Assembly (NCBI RefSeq): GCF_024171645.1
Contig: NZ_JALKAC010000012.1
Coordinates: 124,001-188,000 of the forward strand
From: Flavobacterium sp. HSC-32F16
GTDB taxonomy: Bacteria > Bacteroidota > Bacteroidia > Flavobacteriales > Flavobacteriaceae
DNA length: 64,000 nt
Direction of reading: 5' to 3'
Part shown: piece after piece, positions 45,581-52,844 of the stretch
Position numbering within the stretch: position 1 is the stretch's first letter
How the letters are laid out: each line of letters opens with the position of its first letter
Made by a program: the position numbers and the translations under genes
Notes under the pieces: model-generated
What the model was told of the DNA's origin: nothing
Databases searched by the model: none
Seen by the model: the letters and a program-made list of their open reading frames with translations, nothing else

Positions 45581-47146
45581 CTAACTTTTCCCTGCAACTC
45601 CTGGATTTGTTATGGCACCAGCAATTACAAATGCTTGTTTTTGAAATGTAGGTACAGATATAATTTCTTGAGAAGGACTAAAAGTTAGTGTGAATTCTGA
45701 ATTATTAGAACCTTTTTCATAACTACTGCCAGAGGCTCCGGCGCTGAAGCTTCCTAAAGAAATAAACCCAAATAGTTTCAAGTTACCAGATGTTTTAGTA
45801 CTCCATGATTCTTTAAAACTATTAAAGTCGGCATTTTTGTATTTAATAATTATTGTTGGATAATTACTAACAATAAAATTATTTGTCCAGCCAAAATTAC
45901 CACCATCTTTAAATGATTTAAAATCAAAAGGAGGAGGAGTTGAAGAAGAGAATTTAAATCCACTTACATCTTTTCCTTGATTTTCATATGCCTGACGAAT
46001 TATAGAACCATTATACCAACCTGTGTTAATATCCTGCTGCCAGGCTAATGGACTTATAGGAAGAATGGAATAACCTTTATATTGAACTGTAATTTCAGCA
46101 TCTTGACTAGTACCCTTAAAAGTAGACATATCATAGCTAAATTGTGTCCCTAATGAGAATTTAAGCCAAGAACCAACAGAAAAGCCTGTACTTCCGTTAA
46201 TACTTACATTCAGGCTTGATCCAGAAGCTTTTGAAGTTTGCATTTTGAATTCGATAACTCTCGATTCATTATTCAAATCATTTTGAATATCTGCGATTGA
46301 CTTATTTAGCTTCCATCCAGTTCTAAAATCTTTATCAATACTGCCATCAACTGGATTAAAGGTTTTTATTCCTCCATTATTTTCAGTTGGATTAGAAGTG
46401 TTTCTTCTAGCCTGTGCAATTGTCCAAGACCCATCCTGCATTTGAGTTTGAAGTGTATTTACAGTGGCCGTCATGTTTAAATAAATAGAAACGTTATTAA
46501 TTGTTAGATCAGATGAACCTGGTCTATTTGGTAATAAATCTTTAAGATTTCTAGCGGATGACATTTCGTTATAAGTTAACGGTTGCTTCTTACTAGACTG
46601 TGTACCACTCCATTGAGTTCCAAGCACAAAACTAATAATGTAATCATATTTAGTAGCAACACCCCAAGCACCAACAACTTCTTTAGCGGCATCAATTTGT
46701 GCATCTGTAATTGTCCCATAAGCAGTTTGATAATCTTGCACAATCGTAGCTTGTTGTGCTTGAGCATCTCCTTGTACTTTGTTCATTGTTATAGTGTCGG
46801 CTTTATTCAATGAATATTCAACACCACTTAAAACTTGAATATAATTATTAGGAAATGAACCCGCTGTATCAAGGGCTGCAGCGGGACTTATGTTTCCCGG
46901 AGAAACGTTTCCTGTTAACATGTCATAAGTACCTCGATTGAAAATATTATTTAAATTTTGCCAATTGTACAAAAAACCTCCTTGTGCTGGAAATTGTATA
47001 GGATAAACAAGATCATTAATGACTCCCTTTACAGCATTTTGTGTTTGTTCTTGTAAGACTTCATAGTACTTATTTTGAACATCTTCTTCTCCATTCAATA
47101 AAGCTTTGCTCTCTTTAGGAACAGATTTTTCTACTAAATTACTCAT
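45581..47146 (-). CDS. Protein of unknown family, paralog, no signal peptide (521 aa)
   Basis: N-terminus is hydrophilic (MSNLVEKSVPKESKALLNG) with no signal or membrane helix. The middle is helical (about 95-180), followed by a conserved VIEFKMQTS, a Ser/Gly-rich beta stretch (SSLNVSINGSTGFSVGSW), VQYKGYSILPISPLAW, GWYNGSIIRQAYENQGKDVSGFKF and YPTIIIKYKNADF. The two-part design (helical first half, amphipathic beta second half) would fit a soluble protein that binds or inserts in membranes, but this is speculation. Unrecognised. Confidence 0.7.
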   Translation of the reverse strand: MSNLVEKSVPKESKALLNGEEDVQNKYYEVLQEQTQNAVKGVINDLVYPIQFPAQGGFLYNWQNLNNIFNRGTYDMLTGNVSPGNISPAAALDTAGSFPNNYIQVLSGVEYSLNKADTITMNKVQGDAQAQQATIVQDYQTAYGTITDAQIDAAKEVVGAWGVATKYDYIISFVLGTQWSGTQSSKKQPLTYNEMSSARNLKDLLPNRPGSSDLTINNVSIYLNMTATVNTLQTQMQDGSWTIAQARRNTSNPTENNGGIKTFNPVDGSIDKDFRTGWKLNKSIADIQNDLNNESRVIEFKMQTSKASGSSLNVSINGSTGFSVGSWLKFSLGTQFSYDMSTFKGTSQDAEITVQYKGYSILPISPLAWQQDINTGWYNGSIIRQAYENQGKDVSGFKFSSSTPPPFDFKSFKDGGNFGWTNNFIVSNYPTIIIKYKNADFNSFKESWSTKTSGNLKLFGFISLGSFSAGASGSSYEKGSNNSEFTLTFSPSQEIISVPTFQKQAFVIAGAITNPGVAGKS

Positions 47147-48221
47147 AACTTAATTTATTTGGGTCCCTACTCATAAGGCTTTTCAGGTTTCGCCTCCTTT
47201 TATTTAACTAAAAAGGAATAGCACGTTTATTTAAGTGGGTTCTGCTCCACTGTTTTTAATTTATTGTTTCCTCCTAAACATCCCAATAAACAAAGCTTTG
47301 TAAATCATGTAAACACATGCAGGTTATTATCGAGAAAATTAATTAGAAACAAATGTTGAAAATAAATTTCGCTGGCTTTCTTTTGTTTTTATTCTAAAAT
47401 TACAGCAGAAGTAAAATCTGGAATAAAAAAATGGCATGAGACGGGGATTTATACCCATGAGAGAAGTAAAAATTGTAACGAGGCTGTTTTATTTTATTTT
47501 ACATAAAATATTAGTAATCAATATGTAATTAAATAAACGTTATGTGATTTTTGAATAAAATTAGAAATTGGAATAAAAAAAACATTTCATTTTAGATCAT
47601 TCCAGATAACAAAAAAACATAGACCTAACAAAGATTTCAGTAAAACAAACGAAATAACCATAGCAAGTATTAATACCACTGGTGATTGTCTGTGACGAGT
47701 ACTTAATTTAAATAAGAATAAAGCGTTGGGTGTAATTAGTTTTTGATAATAAATTTTTATCAGTTACTAGTAATTTTCGATAGAAAATGTACTGAGAACA
47801 GAAAAATTATCATTGAACAATTAGAAATTCTACAGCAGTAAAAAGTAATTAATGAAAGTGAATTACAACTTCAAAAAACAATGCCGCCCGTTTTGAAATA
47901 CTTTTCAATAAAGGAATTGTTTCGACACAGGAAATCGAAGCTAAAAAACTAGTATATCTTCAGGCGCAGAAGAATTATAAAAATCTCTTATCGTTTGTTT
48001 TCCAATTGAAGTCTTCTTTGAATTATAGTTTTAAAGGTTGACGGGACTTCTGGTTTTATTAATGAAAAAGGAGAAATAAAATTCTTAAATGAATTTAAAA
48101 CAAACTACAGTCCAAAAACTTCAACCAGCATTTATTGTGCAAGCGCCTCTGAAGAATTTTTCTATAATGGCTATGAGATACTATATTCAGATCAGGGCGC
48201 AGCCGGGATTTTTCGACTATT
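47147..48221. other. Decayed region, 1075 bp
   Basis: No intact gene. The left half is AT-rich with a 12-bp palindrome ACAAAGCTTTGT at 47290-47301. The right half holds a HlyD-like remnant and a second fragment, listed separately. Confidence 0.5.
47782..48041 (+). pseudogene. Remnant of a HlyD-family membrane fusion protein
   Basis: Two frames together read like the coiled-coil part of a HlyD-type exporter adaptor: 47782-47880 (KIIIEQLEILQQ, stop at 47839, then KVINESELQLQKT) and, after a frameshift, 47877-48041 (NNAARFEILFNKGIVSTQEIEAKKL..QAQKNYKNLLS), ending in a TGA. The FNKGIVS-Q-EIEAKKL pattern is typical of Bacteroidota HlyD proteins. At least one stop and one frameshift show it is dead. 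Confidence 0.5.
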
Positions 48222-48225
48222 TCAT
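48040..48225 (+). pseudogene. Unassigned gene fragment
   Basis: Open frame beginning DGTSGFINEKGEIKFLNEF, which resembles one WG-type repeat (GxxGFIDxxGK), running into the 3' end of the opposite HxlR gene. No start codon. Could be part of the same decayed region. Confidence 0.25.
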
Positions 48226-48584
48226 TTTGCATACAAATATTTGTGTCGTTTTCCCCACTGTTCCATTTGCTGGATTATCGGTCTTAATTCATAGCCAATT
48301 TCTGTTAACTCATATTCTACTTTAGGAGGGACTTCAGCATATACCTTTCTCTTTATTATATTATTTTGTTCCAGTTTTCGAAGCTGCAGCGTCAGCATTC
48401 GTTCCGTTATATTTGGTATAGATTTTTTTATTTCGCCAAATCGCATTTTGCCTTCTAATAGCCAGGAACAAATTACAAGTGACCATTGACCGCCAATTAT
48501 GTTTGCCGCGTATACTTCTGAACATTCATCACCTAAGATTTTCTTATTTTCAAAATTGGTGCTTGTAACCTTAACTTTTGACAT
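48222..48584 (-). CDS. HxlR-family transcriptional regulator
   Basis: 120 aa winged helix: GGQWSLVICSWLLEGKMRFGEIKKSIPNITERMLTLQLRKLEQNNIIKRKVYAEVPPKVEYELTEIGYEL, the full HxlR pattern. Cys18 and Cys38 are possible redox or electrophile sensors. Divergent from a SnoaL-like gene, its probable target. Its 3' end abuts the remnant region. Confidence 0.9.
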   Translation of the reverse strand: MSKVKVTSTNFENKKILGDECSEVYAANIIGGQWSLVICSWLLEGKMRFGEIKKSIPNITERMLTLQLRKLEQNNIIKRKVYAEVPPKVEYELTEIGYELRPIIQQMEQWGKRHKYLYAK

Positions 48585-48648
48585 AACTTACATTTTTGAT
48601 AGTTCCTTACAATTGGTTGTCAATAAAGCTAATAGGACTTTTATGTTA

Positions 48649-48656
48649 TAGCTTTG
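48649..48656 (+). promoter_or_regulatory. -7 promoter box (TAGCTTTG)
   Basis: Exact TAnnTTTG match 53 bp before the SnoaL-like start at 48710. It rules out the upstream non-ATG extension as part of the protein. Confidence 0.5.
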
Positions 48657-48709
48657 CAGAACTATTCTATTTAAATAATTTAAAGTTCAAAATTAAATCA
48701 AAAAAGGTA

Positions 48710-49153
48710 ATGATGAAAAAAGGCTTCATAAATATTTTATTATTGATGGCGGTACTCAACATTTATTCTCAAAATAAAAATTTAAAATTAAAAAAGACAA
48801 TGACAATGAAAAACACATCTATATTAGTTAATGCAAACGAACATGTAAGAAAAGGAGAATACGAAGCGTACTTATCTTATCTCACTGAAGACACCAAATG
48901 GGTATTTGTGGGTGAGAGAACTCTTTTAGGAAAAGAAGCAGTAAGGCAGTATATCAAAGAATTCTATTTGGCACCACCAGTATTTGATATGGAAAAAGCA
49001 ATAGAGGAGGGCGACTTTGTAACTGCGACAGGTAACATTGCCTTAAAAAATGTAAATGGTGAGTATGATCATTATATTTATTGTGATATTTGGCGATTTG
49101 ATAATGGTAAAATAGCCGAATTAAAAGCATTCGTTATTGAGAAAAAATCCTGA
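48710..49153 (+). CDS. SnoaL/NTF2-like protein, exported
   Basis: 147 aa from ATG 48710 (MMKKGF; 48713 equally possible). Signal peptide ending near NIYSQ. The rest is one NTF2-like cone fold: ANEHVRKGEYEAYLSYLTEDTKWVFVGERTLLGKEAVRQYI, then EGDFVTATGNIALKNVNGEYDHYIYCDIWRFDNGKIAELKAFV. Such proteins bind or isomerise small hydrophobic molecules; here the activity is unknown. Divergent from an HxlR regulator that probably controls it. Confidence 0.75.
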   Translation: MMKKGFINILLLMAVLNIYSQNKNLKLKKTMTMKNTSILVNANEHVRKGEYEAYLSYLTEDTKWVFVGERTLLGKEAVRQYIKEFYLAPPVFDMEKAIEEGDFVTATGNIALKNVNGEYDHYIYCDIWRFDNGKIAELKAFVIEKKS

Positions 49154-49294
49154 TACATATAAAATCCTGTTTATTTTGTAAAGAATAACAGTTTCATATG
49201 TTTGACTTTAGTTTGAATGAAATAAGAAAACTTGCGTACCAAATGAAAAGGTGCGCATTTTTCTCTTTGGTGGAAAATCGGGATAAATACTTAT

Positions 49295-49363
49295 TTAAAT
49301 TAACCCGTCACGTTCCAGCTCACTAAGGCACTTTGTCAGCACCTTTTGACTTATTCCATTAAC
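49295..49363 (-). pseudogene. HxlR-family regulator remnant
   Basis: The minus strand encodes VNGISQKVLTKCLSELERDGLI then a stop. This is the GISQKMLT-x-L-x-ELE-x-DGLI recognition-helix segment of HxlR proteins, with no start and no wing. A shifted frame just upstream (FKSIETR) may continue it. Confidence 0.55.
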
Positions 49364-49410
49364 GTGTTTCTATAGATTTGAAAATCTCATTTTTAATATT
49401 TTTTTGTACT

Positions 49411-49437
49411 GTGCCACGATTCTGCCACGGAAATTTT
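49411..49437 (+). repeat. Degenerate dispersed repeat, copy 2
   Basis: GTGCCACGATTCTGCCACGG and following bases match 39549-39574 at 21 of 26 positions, same orientation, about 9.9 kb away. Confidence 0.45.
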
Positions 49438-49675
49438 CGCTTTTTTTATAAAATTTAAAAGTTACAGAATAGTTTAAATCCGTTTAAATTTGCTTTATAA
49501 TTTTTTATTAATTCAAAAATAAAAGGAGATTTTTTTATGACAAGCCATGACAAATATTTTTGAAACCTTTCTGTGATGAGTCAGACAATTAGAAAAAAGT
49601 ATATTGATTATTGCGTAAAAAAGATATCAATTCCATTAGTTTGTTATGGCAAAAAAGGTCTAAAGAGCAATGGAG

Positions 49676-50239
49676 TTATTGTAAATTGTTTGCTATTGAT
49701 TTAAGGATAAATTTCACTCTTTCTTCAACTGATATTTTAGGGATTTCTATGATCTTGTAATTAAATTCAATATAAGTATTTTTCATTTTGCAGAAAGTTA
49801 ATTCTGCTTCTTTCCAGTCTTGTTTTCTTTCGCCATCTGTTTCATAGATTTCTTTCCAAGGTGGTAAAATAAAAACATTTTTGTTGTAAGGATGATTTTC
49901 TATTTCTGATAAAATATCTTTTGATATTGGAATGTTTTCCATTTTCATATAACAAATGGCATCTAAAATTCCTCGGTCAAAAAAAGTAATATTTGAAGTA
50001 TTTTTGAGAGCAATTTCATTGTAGCTATTTATAGAAGCTTCTAACATTAAGTTGGCATAAAGATCCTTGTTTTTCCATGGCAGTCCATCCTTTTGGTTTT
50101 CCATCTGCTCTTTGATAATTCTTCTTGCATCTTCGCGTATGGTAAGAAATCCTCCATTAAAGAGTTTGTTTATTAGTGTGGTTTTTCCAACACCAGGACC
50201 GCCAGTAATCACATAAAAGTTATTTTTTTTTGTTTCCAT
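49676..50239 (-). CDS. AAA/nucleotide-kinase-like P-loop ATPase, 187 aa
   Basis: Walker A GGPGVGKTT at 13-21, then REDARRIIKEQ, a Walker B-like TFFDRGILDAICYM (FFDRG is characteristic of the AAA_28 kinase-like group), and a conserved-looking lid region (ERKQDWKEAELTF). Single-domain cytoplasmic protein. Relatives are nicotinamide-riboside-kinase-like or of unknown substrate. Stands alone. Confidence 0.75.
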   Translation of the reverse strand: METKKNNFYVITGGPGVGKTTLINKLFNGGFLTIREDARRIIKEQMENQKDGLPWKNKDLYANLMLEASINSYNEIALKNTSNITFFDRGILDAICYMKMENIPISKDILSEIENHPYNKNVFILPPWKEIYETDGERKQDWKEAELTFCKMKNTYIEFNYKIIEIPKISVEERVKFILKSIANNLQ

Positions 50240-50817
50240 ATTCTAATAATCAAAACTGATAAAACATATTGTATGGTTTATCTATAAATGCTTTTGTAAG
50301 CAAAATTTAATATTTTACATGTTTTTTTTTAATTAAAAATCAAATCAAACATTTAAAAAAAGCATTTATAACTATCTTCAGCAATTTTTCCTTTCGTAGC
50401 ACCATTAGATTTATATCAAAAGCTTAATGTGATACAAGGTACTGAAAATAGATCCAGTAGTTTAAAAACAGCCTTATTTTTGTTGCAAAAAGATATCCTT
50501 TCTACTTTACTGAAGAGGTATTTATAAAATTTTAAAGAGGTTCAAATTCAGGATATGAACTCTTTTGCCTCTTCAGTTAGTATGCATGTCAAATCCTTTA
50601 TAAAAGTAAGAAGAGATAAGATTAATTTTTAATTTAATGCCCTAAGTTTATGAAACAAAATTAATTCATAAAAAAAAAACAATTAGTTAACCAATACAAA
50701 GCTCTTGAGATTTTTATTAAAAAAACATCATTAAAGACATGAATATTTTACACTTATTTAATATGCCTAACCTAAATAAGCTGGCAATCTTTTATCTTTG
50801 AAAAGCTAAAAAAAAGT
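50240..50817. other. Gene-free stretch, 578 bp, with nested hairpin
   Basis: A nested inverted repeat lies at 50505-50580. The promoter of the Crp-family gene is at the right end. No gene seen. Confidence 0.45.
50793..50800 (+). promoter_or_regulatory. -7 promoter box of the Crp-family gene (TATCTTTG)
   Basis: Exact TAnnTTTG match 17 bp before the ATG, implying a very short leader. No clear TTG upstream. Confidence 0.5.
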
Positions 50818-51387
50818 ATGGAGAAACTGAGAAAACATATTGAAGAAATCATTTCAATTACGGATGAAGAATTTGAATCGATAAAACCCTTTTTCACGAT
50901 ACGAAGGGTGCTGAAAAATCAATATCTTATTCAGCAAGGTGACGACGCAAAATATGAATACATCATTATGAGCGGCATCTTCAGAGTTTTTTATCTGGAT
51001 GAAGACGGAAAGGAACACATCGTACAATTCGCCACAGAAAACTGGTGGATGTCTGATTATATTGCCTATTTCAATCAAAAACCCGCAAACATGTATGTGG
51101 TATGCATGGAGCCAGGAGAGGTTTTATGCCTGACACTTGAGGGTAGGGAAAAACTCTCTGTTACGCTTCATAAAATGGAACATTTTTTTAGAGTAAAATT
51201 GACCAAAGGTTATATGGCGCTTCAACAAAGAGTAATTTCATTGCTTTCTAATAATCCGCAGCAACGCTATAGAGAATTTGCAGATCTTTATCCAAATCTC
51301 ATGCAAAAAATTCCCAAGAAATATATTGCAGAATATCTCGGGGTAAGCCGCGAAACTCTTAGCAGGCTTTACTCCAATAACAAATAA
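50818..51387 (+). CDS. Crp/Fnr-family transcriptional regulator
   Basis: 189 aa: cyclic-nucleotide-binding-like domain (about 15-125; NQYLIQQGDDAKYEYIIMSGIFRVFYLDEDGKEHIVQFATE) and a short C-terminal helix-turn-helix. The recognition helix reads GVSRETLSRLY with Arg178, Glu179 and Arg183, the same R-E-x-x-x-R spacing as E. coli CRP Arg180/Glu181/Arg185. No Cys cluster as in Fnr. A palindrome matching the CRP consensus lies 21 bp behind the stop. Confidence 0.9.
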   Translation: MEKLRKHIEEIISITDEEFESIKPFFTIRRVLKNQYLIQQGDDAKYEYIIMSGIFRVFYLDEDGKEHIVQFATENWWMSDYIAYFNQKPANMYVVCMEPGEVLCLTLEGREKLSVTLHKMEHFFRVKLTKGYMALQQRVISLLSNNPQQRYREFADLYPNLMQKIPKKYIAEYLGVSRETLSRLYSNNK

Positions 51388-51404
51388 CATAGCTGATAAT
51401 TCTC

Positions 51405-51432
51405 AAAGTGTGATTCTCGTCACACTTTTTTT
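51405..51432 (+). promoter_or_regulatory. CRP-type palindrome (also a possible terminator)
   Basis: AAAGTGTGA-TTCTCG-TCACACTTT: perfect 9-bp arms around six bases, containing TGTGA-N6-TCACA at 51409-51424. A T run to 51432 means it could also end the Crp-family transcript. It is centred about 67 bp before the predicted start of the next transcript. Confidence 0.55.
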
Positions 51433-51450
51433 GTGACTTTGCTCCTCGTA

Positions 51451-51477
51451 TTGAGAAGTAGAGCTGGCATAAATTTG
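51451..51477 (+). promoter_or_regulatory. Promoter of the DJ-1/PfpI gene
   Basis: TTG (51451-51453), 16-bp spacer, TAAATTTG (51470-51477), 40 bp before the ATG. Confidence 0.5.
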
Positions 51478-51517
51478 CCCTATAAATAATTCATTAACAA
51501 CTTAAAAATTTATAGAA

Positions 51518-52312
51518 ATGAAAAAGATTATGATTTTATCACTAGCCATTGCCTTTTTATCTTCTTATGGTCAAAGTAAAAAAGAAGACACATCAATAAA
51601 ACAAAAAACAACCCTTAAAAGCGAAAGAAAAATGAATAAGAAAATTTTAATTATTGTATCGAATGCCAATGCAATTGGACCAAACAACAGAAGAACAGGA
51701 ACATTTCTTCCTGAAGTAGCACATCCTTATGCCGAATTCGACAAAGCAAATTATCAAATAGATTTTGCTAGTTTAACTGGAGATACGCCGTATTTAGATG
51801 CTTTAAATCTGGCAAATGATCCCGATAATCTTGTATTCTTGACTGGTAAGGGATGGGAAGCGATGCAGAAAGCAGTAAAGCTGTCAAATGTTGATGTTAG
51901 TAAATATGATGCTGTTTTTGTTCCCGGAGGACTAGCGCCAATGGTTGATATGCCGGAAAATGAATTGCTGAAAAAAGTTATTAAAGAAACTTACGAGCGA
52001 AATGCTGTTGTTGGGGCAGTTTGTCACGGTCCGGTATCTTTACTAAATGTAAAACTAAGCAATGGAACTTATCTAGTAAACGGTAAAAATATTACCTCTT
52101 TTACAGATGAAGAAGAAAAAGGTTATGCCATTGCTGATGTACCTTTTTTACTGGAAACTGCGTTGACAAAACAAGGAGCAAAATTTCATGCAGCAGCGGT
52201 ATGGTCGGCTCATAGTATTGCTGATGGTAATTTGGTTACAGGACAAAATCCTGCATCTGCAAAAGGTGTGGCCGAAAAAATGATTACAATTTTAGAAGCT
52301 GCAAAAAAGTAA
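51518..52312 (+). CDS. DJ-1/PfpI-type protein (Hsp31-like), exported
   Basis: 264 aa. Signal peptide 1-18 (ending SSYGQ), then a class I glutamine-amidotransferase-like fold: KILIIVSNANAIGP, YDAVFVPGGLAPMVDMP and VGAVCHGPVSLLN with nucleophile Cys169 and adjacent His170. The size and extra segments fit the Hsp31/glyoxalase III branch, which removes methylglyoxal-type damage. Followed by a small monooxygenase and an aldehyde dehydrogenase on the same strand, a plausible aldehyde/quinone detoxification unit. Confidence 0.85.
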   Translation: MKKIMILSLAIAFLSSYGQSKKEDTSIKQKTTLKSERKMNKKILIIVSNANAIGPNNRRTGTFLPEVAHPYAEFDKANYQIDFASLTGDTPYLDALNLANDPDNLVFLTGKGWEAMQKAVKLSNVDVSKYDAVFVPGGLAPMVDMPENELLKKVIKETYERNAVVGAVCHGPVSLLNVKLSNGTYLVNGKNITSFTDEEEKGYAIADVPFLLETALTKQGAKFHAAAVWSAHSIADGNLVTGQNPASAKGVAEKMITILEAAKK

Positions 52313-52407
52313 TAATTAAATACTATTTATTGGCCTTCTAACAAAATATGGAGGTCAATAGTTTTATTATCATTAAAACCGAATAATAATTATTTTAAAA
52401 AATAAAA

Positions 52408-52713
52408 ATGGAAAATCAAAATCCAATTCATGTTTTTGCTACATGGAAAGTAAAAGAAGGTCAGCTTGAAAACGTTTTAAGTCTGCTAAAAACAGTGCAT
52501 GATCAAAGCATCAAAGAAGATGGTAATTTGTTTTATACAATTCATCAAAGTAATTCAGATATGAATACAATCTTACTATTTGAAGGATATATTAATGAAG
52601 CGGCTGTTGCAGAACATCGAAATGCAGCTTATTTTCAAGAATTAGTTTTAGGAAAAATAGTTCCTTTATTAGATAATAGAGAGATTGTTTTAGCGACACC
52701 TCTGAAATATTAA
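52408..52713 (+). CDS. Antibiotic-biosynthesis-monooxygenase (ABM) domain protein, putative quinol monooxygenase
   Basis: 101 aa single ABM domain: HVFATWKVKEGQLENVLSLLKTVHDQSIKEDGNLFYTIHQS then LLFEGYINEAAVAEHRNAAYFQELV, all family landmarks, with conserved His in AEHRN. Usually cofactor-free monooxygenases acting on quinols or small aromatics. Lies between the DJ-1 and aldehyde dehydrogenase genes. Confidence 0.85.
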   Translation: MENQNPIHVFATWKVKEGQLENVLSLLKTVHDQSIKEDGNLFYTIHQSNSDMNTILLFEGYINEAAVAEHRNAAYFQELVLGKIVPLLDNREIVLATPLKY

Positions 52714-52844
52714 TTGCCAATATTACCGATTAAGGTATTGTCCTCATTGATAATTTGACTAAATTTAAGGAACAAATCATGAGATATTGAACTTAAAATA
52801 CTAACAGCATGATTTTTAGAATTACCTATTAAAAAGAACATTTT

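Larger units (their letters stand above)
49154..49675. other. Intergenic region with remnants, 522 bp
   Basis: Holds an HxlR fragment (49295-49363) and copy 2 of the degenerate repeat (49411-49437). No intact gene. Confidence 0.5.

Noticed and set aside
47290..47301. 12-bp palindrome ACAAAGCTTTGT
   Set aside because: Short and single; in AT-rich DNA this can arise by chance, and it is not placed at a recognisable promoter.
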